Assembly: GCA_964017145.1 (NCBI GenBank) | Contig: CAXHKQ010000142.1 | Span: forward strand, 1 to 14,633 | Reading direction: 5' to 3' | DNA: 14,633 bases | DNA from: Agrocybe praecox | Taxonomy: Eukaryota > Basidiomycota > Agaricomycetes > Agaricales > Agrocybaceae | Shown: one piece after another, positions 1 through 9,187 of the stretch | How positions within the stretch are numbered: position 1 is the stretch's first letter | Layout: every line of letters begins with the position of its first letter | Notes under the pieces: model-generated | The model's input: the letters and a program-made list of their open reading frames with translations, nothing else | Told to the model about the DNA's origin: nothing | Database searches by the model: none | Position numbers and translations under genes: made by a program

Positions 1-3
1 GCC

Positions 4-1049
4 CATCCTGGGCCCATTGGAGGCTCGATCATATTTCTTAAGCGATAACTTTTTTTTGCACATGCAAATTGTCACTATACATTCAGGACTGCTAGGATAC
101 ACCCTCACGAACATCCTGGCTAAGTTTCGTGAAGAGTTAAGAAACGGTTGAGGAGACATAACAATTCTGGCTACACCCATCCTGGGCCCATTGGAGGCTC
201 GATCATATTTGTTAAGCGATAACTTTTTTTTGCACATGCAAATTGTCACTATACTTCCAGTACTGCTAGGATACACCCCCACGAACATCCTGGCCAAGTT
301 TCGTGAAGAGTTAAGAAACGGTTGAGGAGACATAACAATTCTGGCTACACCCATCCTGGGCCCATTGGAGGCTCGATCATATTTCTTAAGCGATAACTTT
401 TTTTTTGCACATGCAAATTGTCACTATACATTCAGGACTGCTAGGATACACCCTCACGAACATCCTGGCTAAGTTTCGTGAAGAGTTAAGAAACGGTTGA
501 GGAGACATAACAATTCTGGCTACACCCATCCTGGGCCCATGGAGGCTCGATCATCTTTCTTAAGCGATAACTTTTTTTTGCACATGCAAATTGTCACCAT
601 ACTTCCAGGACTGCTAGGACACACCCTCACGAACATCCTGGCCAAGTTTCGTGAAGAGTTAAGAAACGGTTGAGGAGACATAACAATTCTGGCTACACCC
701 ATCCTGGGCCCATTGGAGGCTCGATCATATTTCTTAAGCGATAACTTTTTTTTTGCACATGCAAATTGTCACTATACATTCAGGACTGCTAGGATACACC
801 CTGACGAACATCCTGCCCAAGTTTCGTGAAGAGTTAAGAAACGGTTGAGGAGACATAATAATTCTGGCTACACCCATCCTGGGCCCATTGGAGGCTCGAT
901 CATATTTCTTAAGCGATAACTTTTTTTTTGCACATGCAAATTGTCACCATACTTTCAGTACTGCTAGGACACACCCTCACGAACATCCTGGCCAAGTTTC
1001 GTGAAGAGTTAAGAAACGGTTGAGGAGACATAACAAATTTGGCTAAGTA
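4..1049. repeat. Six-monomer block left of higher-order copy A
   Basis: Monomers start at 4, 178, 352, 527, 700 and 875. The five from 178 resemble, in the same order, the five starting at 1223, 1397, 1571, 1744 and 1918. The closest pairs are 527/1571 (both the CCATGG form with CAGGACTGCTAGGACAC) and 700/1744 (both with CCCTGACG and CCTGCCCAAG). The first monomer does not resemble its counterpart at 1050. The last one ends with the TTTGGCTAAGTAC tail that also closes copy A at 8674. This is probably the end of a further higher-order copy cut by the window edge, or a local five- to six-monomer duplication. The block is not collinear with the last six monomers of copy A, so exact phase is uncertain. 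Confidence 0.65.
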
Positions 1050-1222
1050 CATCCTGGGCCCATGGAGGCTCGATCATCTTGTTTATGCGATCACTTTTTT
1101 TTGCACATGCAAATTGTCACCATACTTCCAGTACTGCTAGGATACACCCTCACGAACATCCTGCCTAAGTTTCGTGAAGAGTTAAGAAACGGTTGAGGAG
1201 ACATAACAATTCTGGCTACACC
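1050..1222. repeat. Marker monomer, GTTTATGCGATCAC subtype
   Basis: This 173-bp monomer has CATCTTGTTTATGCGATCAC where most units have CATATTTCTTAAGCGATAAC. It therefore lacks the CTTAAG site and has C in place of A just before the T tract. It also has the CCATGG form and an unusual CCTGCCTAAG. Only five monomers in the window carry this subtype, which makes it a useful phase marker for the higher-order unit; here it opens copy A. Confidence 0.85.
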
Positions 1223-2787
1223 CATCCTGGGCCCATTGGAGGCTCGATCATATTTCTTAAGCGATAACTTTTTTTTGCACATGCAGATTGTCACCATACT
1301 TCCAGTACTGCTAGGATACACCCCCACGAACATCCTGGCCAAGTTTCGTGAAGAGTTAAGAAACGGTTGAGGAGACATAACAAATCTGGCTAAGCCCATC
1401 CTGGGCCCTTGGAGGCTCGATCATCTTTCTTAAGCGATAACTTTTTTTTGCACATGCAAATTGTCACTATACATTCAGGACTGCTAGGATACACCCCTCA
1501 CGAACATCCTGGCTAAGTTTCGTGAAGAGTTAAGAAACGGTTGAGGAGACATAACAATTCTGGCTACACCCATCCTGGGCCCATGGAGGCTCGATCATCT
1601 TTCTTAAGCGATAACTTTTTTTTGCACATGCAAATTGTCACCATACTTCCAGGACTGCTAGGACACACCCTCACGAACATCCTGGCCAAGTTTCGTGAAG
1701 AGTTAAGAAACGGTTGAGGAGACATAACAATTCTGGCTACACCCATCCTGGGCCCATTGGAGGCTCGATCATATTTCTTAAGCGATAACTTTTTTTTGCA
1801 CATGCAAATTGTCACTATACATTCAGGACTGCTAGGATACACCCTGACGAACATCCTGCCCAAGTTTCGTGAAGAGTTAAGAAACGGTTGAGGAGACATA
1901 ATAATTCTGGCTACACCCATCCTGGGCCCATTGGAGGCTCGATCATATTTCTTAAGCGATAACTTTTTTTTGCACATGCAAATTGTCACCATACTTTCAG
2001 TACTGCTTGGACACACCCTCACGAACATCCTGGCCAAGTTTCGTGAAGAGTTAAGAAACGGTTGAGGAGACATAACAAATCTGGCTAAGCCCATCCTGGG
2101 CCCTTTGGAGGCTCGATCATATTTCTTAAGCGATAACTTTTTTTTGCACATGCAAATTGTCACCATACTTCCAGTACTGCTTGGACACACCCTCACGAAC
2201 ATCCTGGCCAAGTTTCGTGAAGAGTTAAGAAACGGTTGAGGAGACATAACAATTCTGGCTACACCCATCCTGGGCCCATTGGAGGCTCGATCATATTTCT
2301 TAAGCGATAACTTTTTTTTGCACATGCAGATTGTCACCAGACTTCCAGTACTGCTAGGATACACCCTCACGAACATCCTGGCCAAGTTTCGTGAAGAGTT
2401 AAGAAACGGTTGAGGAGACATAACAATTCTGGCTACACCCATCCTGGGCCCATTGGAGGCTCGATCATATTTCTTAAGCGATAACTTTTTTTTGCACATG
2501 CAGATTGTCACCATACTTCCAGTACTGCTAGGATACACCCCCACGAACATCCTGGCCAAGTTTCGTGAAGAGTTAAGAAACGGTTGAGGAGACATAACAA
2601 ATCTGGCTAAGCCCATCCTGGGCCCTTTGGAGGCTCGATCATCTTTCTTAAGCGATAACTTTTTTTTGCACATGCAGATTGTCACCATACTTCCAGTACT
2701 GCTAGGATACACCCTCACGAACATCCTGGCCAAGTTTCGTGAAGAGTTAAGAAACGGTTGAGGAGACATAACAATTCTGGCTACACC

Positions 2788-3483
2788 CATCCTGGGCCCA
2801 TTGGAGGCTCGATCATATTTCTTAAGCGATAACTTTTTTTTGCACATGCAGATTGTCACCATACTTCCAGTACTGCTAGGATACACCCCCACGAACATCC
2901 TGGCCAAGTTTCGTGAAGAGTTAAGAAACGGTTGAGGAGACATAACAAATCTGGCTAAGCCCATCCTGGGCCCTTTGGAGGCTCGATCATCTTTCTTAAG
3001 CGATAACTTTTTTTTGCACATGCAAATTGTCACTATACATTCAGGACTGCTAGGATACACCCTCACGAACATCCTGGCTAAGTTTTGTGAAGAGTTAAGA
3101 AACGGTTGAGGAGACATAACAAATCTGGCTAAGCCCATCCTGGGCCCTTTGGAGGCTCGATCATATTTCTTAAGCGATAACTTTTTTTTGCACATGCAAA
3201 TTGTCACCATACTTTCAGGACTGCTAGGATGCACCCTGACGAACATCCTGGCTAAGTTTCGTGAAGAATTAAGAAACGGTTTAGGAGACATAACAATTCT
3301 GGCTACACCCATCCTGGGCCCATTGGAGGCTCGATCATATTTCTTAAGCGATAACTTTTTTTTGCACATGCAGATTGTCACTATACTTCCAGTACTGCTA
3401 GGATACACCCCCACGAACATCCTGGCCAAGTTTCGTGAAGAGTTAAGAAACGGTTGAGGAGACATAACAATTCTGGCTACACC
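2788..3483. repeat. Four-monomer subrepeat, first copy (696 bp)
   Basis: Monomers at 2788, 2962 and 3136 recur in the same order at 3484, 3658 and 3832, exactly 696 bp later. The shared signature is three consecutive types. The first has GCAGATT and CCCCCACG. The second has CACTATACATTCAGG and GGCTAAG. The third has the rare GGATGC followed by CCTGACG. The fourth monomer (3310) resembles the one at 3484, with CACTATAC in place of CACCATAC. The third copy at 3136 carries private changes (GAAGAATTAAG and GGTTTAGG) not seen in 3832. Confidence 0.75.
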
Positions 3484-4005
3484 CATCCTGGGCCCATTGG
3501 AGGCTCGATCATATTTCTTAAGCGATAACTTTTTTTTGCACATGCAGATTGTCACCATACTTCCAGTACTGCTAGGATACACCCCCACGAACATCCTGGC
3601 CAAGTTTCGTGAAGAGTTAAGAAACGGTTGAGGAGACATAACAAATCTGGCTAAGCCCATCCTGGGCCCTTTGGAGGCTCGATCATCTTTCTTAAGCGAT
3701 AACTTTTTTTTGCACATGCAAATTGTCACTATACATTCAGGACTGCTAGGATACACCCTCACGAACATCCTGGCTAAGTTTCGTGAAGAGTTAAGAAACG
3801 GTTGAGGAGACATAACAAATCTGGCTAAGCCCATCCTGGGCCCTTTGGAGGCTCGATCATATTTCTTAAGCGATAACTTTTTTTTGCACATGCAAATTGT
3901 CACCATACTTTCAGGACTGCTAGGATGCGCCCTGACGAACATCCTGGCTAAGTTTCGTGAAGAGTTAAGAAACGGTTGAGGAGACATAACAAATTTGGCT
4001 AAGTA
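3484..4005. repeat. Four-monomer subrepeat, second copy (three monomers shared)
   Basis: This block repeats the succession of 2788-3309 at a 696-bp offset. Its last monomer (3832) has GGATGCGCCCTGACG where 3136 has GGATGCACCCTGACG. It then ends in the TTTGGCTAAGTAC tail instead of the TTCTGGCTACAC tail, so the subrepeat breaks off here and a different monomer class begins at 4006. Confidence 0.72.
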
Positions 4006-4700
4006 CATCCTGGGCCCATGGAGGCTCGATCATCTTTCTTATGCGATAACTTTTTTTTGCACATGCAAATTGTCACCATACTTTCAGGACTGCTAGGATA
4101 CACCCTGACGAACATCCTGGCCAAGTTTCGTGAAGAGTTAAGAAACGGTTGAGGAGACATAACAATTCTGGCTACACCCATCCTGGGCCCATTGGAGGCT
4201 CGATCATCTTTCTTATGCGATAACTTTTTTTTGCACATGCAAATTGTCACCATACTTCCAGGACTGCTAGGACACACCCTCACGAACATCCTGGCCAAGT
4301 TTCTTGAAGAGTTAAGAAACGGTTGAGGAGACATAACAAATTTAGCTAAGCACATCCTGGGCCCATGGAGGCTCGATCATCTTTCTTAAGCGATAACTTT
4401 TTTGTGCACATGCAAATTGTCACTATACATTCAGGACTGCTAGGATACACCCTCACGAACATCCTGGCTAAGTTTCGTGAAGAGTTAAGAAACGGTTGAG
4501 GAGACATAACAATTCTGGCTACACCCATCCTGGGCCCTTTGGAGGCTCGATCATATTTCTTAAGCGATAACTTTTTTTTTGCACATGCAAATTGTCACCA
4601 TACTTCCAGTACTGCTTGGACACACCCTCACGAACATCCTGGCCAAGTTTCGTGAAGAGTTAAGAAACGGTTGAGGAGACATAACAAATTTGGCTAAGTA

Positions 4701-4873
4701 CATCCTGGGCCCATGGAGGCTCGATCATCTTGTTTATGCGATCACTTTTTTTTGCACATGCAAATTGTCACTATACATTCAGGACTGCTAGGATACACCC
4801 TCACGAACATCCTGGCCAAGTTTCGTGAAGAGTTAAGAAACGGTTGAGGAGACATAACAATTCTGGCTACACC
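4701..4873. repeat. Marker monomer, GTTTATGCGATCAC subtype, internal
   Basis: The left part is the same as the monomer at 1050, but the right part carries CACTATACATTCAGG and CCTGGCCAAG, a different haplotype. The marker subtype thus occurs twice per higher-order unit with two different right halves, a sign of exchange within the monomer. Its copy-B equivalent is at 12500. Confidence 0.85.
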
Positions 4874-5219
4874 CATCCTGGGCCCATGGAGGCTCGATCA
4901 TCTTTTTTAAGCGATAACTTTTTTTTGCACATGCAAATTGTCACCATACTTCCAGGACTGCTAGGACACACCCTCACGAACATCCTGGCCAAGTTTCGTG
5001 AAGAGTTAAGAAACGGTTGAGGAGACATAACAAATTTGGCTAAGTACATCCTGGGCCCATGGAGGCTCGATCATCTTTCTTAAGCGATAACTTTTTTTTG
5101 CACATGCGAATTGTCACCATACTTCCAGGACTGCTAGGACACACCCTCACGAACATCCTGGCCAAGTTTCGTGAAGAGTTATGAAACGGTTGAGGAGACA
5201 TAACAAATTTGGCTAAGTA

Positions 5220-5385
5220 CATCCTAGGCCCATGGAGGCTCTTTCTTAAGCGATAACTTTTTTTTGCACATGCAAATTGTCACCATACTTTCAGGACTGC
5301 TAGGACACACCCTCACGAACATCCTGGCCAAGTTTCGTGAAGAGTTAAGAAACGGTTGAGGAGACATAACAAATTTGGCTAAGTA
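5220..5385. repeat. 166-bp deletion monomer (copy A, first)
   Basis: Relative to its neighbours this unit lacks 7 bp after GGAGGCTC, so it reads GGAGGCTCTTTCTTAAG, and it has CCTAGGCCC where others have CCTGGGCCC. Both changes travel together in all four short monomers, which implies one origin. The 7-bp loss also breaks the minus-strand open frame. Confidence 0.85.
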
Positions 5386-5558
5386 CATCCTGGGCCCATG
5401 GAGGCTCGATCATCTTTCTTAAGCGATAACTTTTTTTTGCACATGCAAATTGTCACCATACTTCCAGGACTGCTAGGACACACCCTCACGAACATCCTGG
5501 CCAAGTTTCTTGAAGAGTTAAGAAACGGTTGAGGAGACATAACCAATTTAGCTAAGCA

Positions 5559-6238
5559 CATCCTGGGCCCATGGAGGCTCGATCATCTTTCTTAAGCGAT
5601 AACTTTTTTTTGCACATGCAGATTGTCACCATACTTCCAGTACTGCTAGGATACACCCTCACGAACATCCTGGCCAAGTTTCGTGAAGAGTTAAGAAACG
5701 ATTGAGGAGACATAACAATTCTGGCTACACCCATCCTGGGCCCATTGGAGGCTCGATCATATTTCTTAAGCGATAACTTTTTTTTTGCACATGCAAATTG
5801 TCACCATACTTCCAGGACTGCTAGGACACACCCTCACGAACATCCTGGCCAAGTTTCTTGAAGAGTTAAGAAACGGTTGAGGAGACATAACAAATTTGGC
5901 TAAGTACATCCTAGGCCCATGGAGGCTCTTTCTTAAGCGATAACTTTTTTTTGCACATGCAAATTGTCACCATACTTCCAGGACTGCTAGGACACACCCT
6001 CACGAACATCCTGGCCAAGTTTCTTGAAGAGTTAAGAAACGGTTGAGGAGACATAACAAATTTGGCTAAGTACATCCTAGGCCCATGGAGGCTCTTTCTT
6101 AACCGATAACTTTTTTTTGCACATGCAAATTGTCACCATACTTTCAGGACTGCTAGGACACACCCTCACGAACATCCTGGCCAAGTTTCGTGAAGAGTTA
6201 AGAAACGGTTGAGGAGACATAACAAATTTGGCTAAGCA
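5559..6238. repeat. Four-monomer segment present only in copy A (680 bp)
   Basis: At 13358 copy B passes directly from the equivalent of monomer 5386 to the equivalent of monomer 6239. The monomers at 5559 and 6239 share the same first roughly 48 bp (CACATCCTGGG, CCATGG, CATCTTTCTTAAG), so the exchange point lies in that shared stretch. Copy-A monomer 5559 is of the GCAGATT type with AACGATTGAGG, while 6239 and 13358 have the T6-GTG tract and CACTATACATTCAGG. Whether A gained or B lost the segment cannot be decided here. Confidence 0.8.
5907..6238. repeat. Two adjacent 166-bp deletion monomers (copy A only)
   Basis: Units at 5907 and 6073 both show the 7-bp deletion and the CCTAGGCCC change seen at 5220. 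They are not identical. The first has CTTCCAGG and TTTCTTGAAG; the second has TTAACCGATAAC, CTTTCAGG and TTTCGTGAAG, the last two as at 5220. They sit inside the segment absent from copy B, so this pair probably arose by duplication or exchange involving a 5220-type unit. Confidence 0.8.
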
Positions 6239-6967
6239 CATCCTGGGCCCATGGAGGCTCGATCATCTTTCTTAAGCGATAACTTTTTTGTGCACATGCA
6301 AATTGTCACTATACATTCAGGACTGCTAGGATACACCCTCACGAACATCCTGGCCAAGTTTCGTGAAGAGTTAAGAAACGGTTGAGGAGACATAATAATT
6401 CTGGCTACACCCATCCTGGGCCCATTGGAGGCTCGATCATATTTCTTAAGCGATAACTTTTTTTTGCACATGCAGATTGTCACTATACTTCCAGTACTGC
6501 TAGGATACACCCCCACGAACATCCTGGCCAAGTTTCGTGAAGAGTTAAGAAACGGTTGAGGAGACATAACAATTCTGGCTACACCCATCCTGGGCCCATT
6601 GGAGGCTCGATCATATTTCTTAAGCGATAACTTTTTTTTGCACATGCAGATTGTCACCATACTTCCAGTACTGCTAGGATACACCCCCACGAACATCCTG
6701 GCCAAGTTTCGTAAAGAGTTAAGAAACGGTTGAGGAGACATAACAAATCTGGCTAAGCCCATCCTGGGCCCTTTGGAGGCTCGATCATCTTTCTTAAGCG
6801 ATAACTTTTTTTTGCACATGCAGATTGTCACCATACTTCCAGTACTGCTAGGATACACCCTCACGAACATCCTGGCCAAGTTTCGTGAAGAGTTAAGAAA
6901 CGATTGAGGAGACATAACAATTCTGGCTACACCCATCCTGGGCCCATTGGAGGCTCGATCATATTTC

Positions 6968-8677
6968 TTAAGCGATAACTTTTTTTTTGCACATGCAGAT
7001 TGTCACCATACTTCCAGTACTGCTAGGATACACCCCCACGAACATCCTGGCCAAGTTTCGTGAAGAGTTAAGAAACGGTTGAGGAGACATAACAAATCTG
7101 GCTAAGCCCATCCTGGGCCCATTGGAGGCTCGATCATCTTTCTTAAGCGATAACTTTTTTTTGCACATGCAAATTGTCACTATACATGCAGGACTGCTAG
7201 GATACACCCTCACGAACATCCTGGCTAAGTTTCGTGAAGAGTTAAGAAACGGTTGAGGAGACATAACAATTCTGGCTACACCCATCCTGGGCCCATTGGA
7301 GGCTCGATCATATTTCTTAAGCGATAACTTTTTTTTGCACATGCAGATTGTCACCATACTTCCAGTACTGCTAGGATACACCCCCACGAACATCCTGGCC
7401 AAGTTTCGTGAAGAGTTAAGAAACGGTTGAGGAGACATAACAATTCTGGCTACACCCATCCTGGGCCCATTGGAGGTTCGATCATATTTCTTAAGCGATA
7501 ACTTTTTTTTGCACATGCAAATTGTCACCATACTTTCAGGACTGCTAGGATGCACCCTTACGAACATCCTGGCCAAGTTTCGTGAAGAGTTAAGAAACGG
7601 TTGAGGAGACATAATAATTCTGGCTACACCCATCCTGGGCCCATTGGAGGCTCGATCATATTTCTTAAGCGATAACTTTTTTTTGCACATGCAAATTGTC
7701 ACCATACTTTCAGTACTGCTTGGACACACCCTCACGAACATCCTGGCCAAGTTTCGTGAAGAGTTAAGAAACGGTTGAGGAGACATAACAAATCTGGCTA
7801 AGCCCATCCTGGGCCCTTTGGAGGCTCGATCATATTTCTTAAGCGATAACTTTTTTTTGCACATGCAAATTGTCACCATACTTCCAGTACTGCTTGGACA
7901 CACCCTCACGAACATCCTGGCCAAGTTTCGTGAAGAGTTAAGAAACGGTTGAGGAGACATAACAAATCTGGCTAAGCCCATCCTGGGCCCATTGGAGGCT
8001 CGATCATCTTTCTTATGCGATAACTTTTTTTTGCACATGCAAATTGTCACCATACTTCCAGGACTGCTAGGACACACCCTCACGAACATCCTGGCCAAGT
8101 TTCGTGAAGAGTTAAGAAACGGTTGAAGAGACATAACAATTCTGGCTACACCCACCCTGGGCCCATTGGAGGCTCGATCATCTTTCTTATGCGATAACTT
8201 TTTTTTGCACATGCAAATTGTCACCATACTTCCAGGACTGCTAGGACACACCCTCACGAACATCCTGGCCAAGTTTCGTGAAGAGTTAAGAAACGGTTGA
8301 GGAGACATATCAATTCTGGCTACACCCATCCTGGGCCCATTGGAGGCTCGATCATATTTCTTAAGCGATAACTTTTTTTTGCACATGCAGATTGTCACCA
8401 TACTTCCAGTACTGCTAGGATACACCCTCACGAACATCCTGGCCAAGTTTCGTGAAGAGTTAAGAAACGGTTGAGGAGACATAACAATTCTGGCAACACC
8501 CATCCTGGGCCCATTGGAGGCTCGATCATATTTCTTAAGCGATAACTTTTTTCTGCACATGCAAATTGTCACCATACTTTCAGTACTGCTAGGACACACC
8601 CTCACGAACATCCTGGCCAAGTTTCGTGAAGAGTTAAGAAACGGTTGAGGAGACATAACAAATTTGGCTAAGTACAT
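6968..8677 (-). other. Repeat-derived 569-codon open frame, probably non-coding
   Basis: This is the same 58-residue repeat frame over about ten monomers of copy A. It differs from the frame at 1564-4008 only by the variants of the monomers it crosses. It stops on the left in the T9 monomer at 6934 and begins on the right at the marker unit, again because of one-base indels. No promoter, intron signals or non-repeat sequence flank it. Confidence 0.8.
7283..8500. repeat. Copy-A monomers without collinear match in copy B
   Basis: Seven monomers (starts 7283, 7457, 7631, 7805, 7979, 8153, 8327) have no collinear equivalent in copy B. Within them are a few private changes: GGAGGTTCG at 7457, GGTTGAAGAG in 7979, CACCCTGGG at 8153, ACATATCAA in 8153 and GGCAACACC in 8327. 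Two units (7979, 8153) have TTATGCGATAAC with CCATTGG. The net length missing from copy B is 1,218 bp, equal to seven 174-bp units. Copy B reaches a 7979-like left half at 14402, so the loss happened in more than one step. Confidence 0.65.
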
Positions 8678-8847
8678 CCTGGGCCCATGGAGGCTCGATC
8701 ATCTTGTTTATGCGATCACTTTTTTTTGCACATGCAAATTGTCACCATACTTCCAGTACTGCTAGGATACACCCTCACGAACATCCTGCCTAAGTTTCGT
8801 GAAGAGTTAAGAAACGGTTGAGGAGACATAACAATTCTGGCTACACC
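8675..8847. repeat. Marker monomer opening higher-order copy B
   Basis: Left and right halves both match the monomer at 1050, including CCTGCCTAAG, at an offset of 7625. This match fixes the start of the second higher-order copy. Confidence 0.85.
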
Positions 8848-9187
8848 CATCCTGGGCCCATTGGAGGCTCGATCATATTTCTTAAGCGATAACTTTTTTT
8901 TGCACATGCAGATTGTCACCATACTTCCAGTACTGCTAGGATACACCCCCACGAACATCCTGGCCAAGTTTCGTGAAGAGTTAAGAAACGGTTGAGGAGA
9001 CATAACAAATCTGGCTAAGCCCATCCTGGGCCCTTGGAGGCTCGATCATCTTTCTTAAGCGATAACTTTTTTTTGCACATGCAAATTGTCACTATACATT
9101 CAGGACTGCTAGGATACACCCTCACGAACATCCTGGCTAAGTTTCGTGAAGAGTTAAGAAACGGTTGAGGAGACATAACAATTCTGG

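Larger units (their letters stand above)
1564..4008 (-). other. Repeat-derived 814-codon open frame, probably non-coding
   Basis: This minus-strand frame reads through 14 consecutive monomers as 58-residue repeats, each with MSPQPFLNSSRNLARMF and VTICMCKKKLSLKK in order. It has no recognised domain and no clear signal peptide. It is open only because the unit is 174 bp and this frame has no stop. It begins and ends where 173-bp CCATGG monomers shift the frame. Variable bases change residues freely (R/G, Y/C/H, P/T, E/G, M/I/L), which does not look like protein constraint. A transcribed, translated repeat protein cannot be excluded from sequence alone. Confidence 0.8.
1050..8674. repeat. Higher-order repeat copy A (44 monomers, 7,625 bp)
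   Basis: This block opens with a monomer of the GTTTATGCGATCAC subtype at 1050, and the next monomer with the same flanking order starts at 8675. From there the order of variants repeats. Monomers 1050 to 4005 match 8675 to 11629, 4006 to 5558 match 11805 to 13357, and 6239 to about 7240 match 13358 to about 14360. The unit is therefore defined by the ordered succession of distinguishable monomers and not by the 174-bp period alone. Copy A carries two segments that copy B lacks: 5559-6238 (four monomers) and about seven monomers' worth near 7283-8500. Copy A is the longer copy; which length is ancestral cannot be told from two copies. Confidence 0.85.

Noticed and set aside
6..13. TGGGCCCA palindrome as an operator site
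   Set aside because: It is a perfect 8-bp palindrome but is changed in many units (GGGCCCTTT, CTAGGCCC) and has no gene nearby, so it is only useful as a restriction landmark (GGGCCC).
45..57. RNA polymerase III or bacterial intrinsic terminator at the T8 tract
   Set aside because: There is no GC-rich hairpin directly upstream and no tRNA-like A and B boxes within the unit. The tract is simply part of every monomer.
121..145. Hammerhead ribozyme core in the conserved block
   Set aside because: GTGAAGA followed by GAAAC resembles the CUGANGA...GAAA core, but the essential first C is G. The bases between cannot form stem II, and no matching stems I and III were found by eye on either strand.
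119..150. CENP-B box
   Set aside because: The TTCG and CGG elements are present in the block, but their spacing does not fit TTCGnnnnAnnCGGG.
520..702. Series of 60-codon minus-strand frames such as 520-702, 4867-5049, 5040-5222 and 12666-12848
   Set aside because: Each is one monomer long and ends where the CCATGG form shifts the frame into a stop. They are single-unit versions of the repeat frame, not small genes.
3149..3457. Plus-strand 102-codon open frame (and its copy at 10773-11081)
   Set aside because: It exists because one monomer has GGTTTAGG in place of GGTTGAGG, removing the usual in-frame TGA. It starts at a TTG inside CCCTTTGGAGG and spans two satellite units with no gene-like context.
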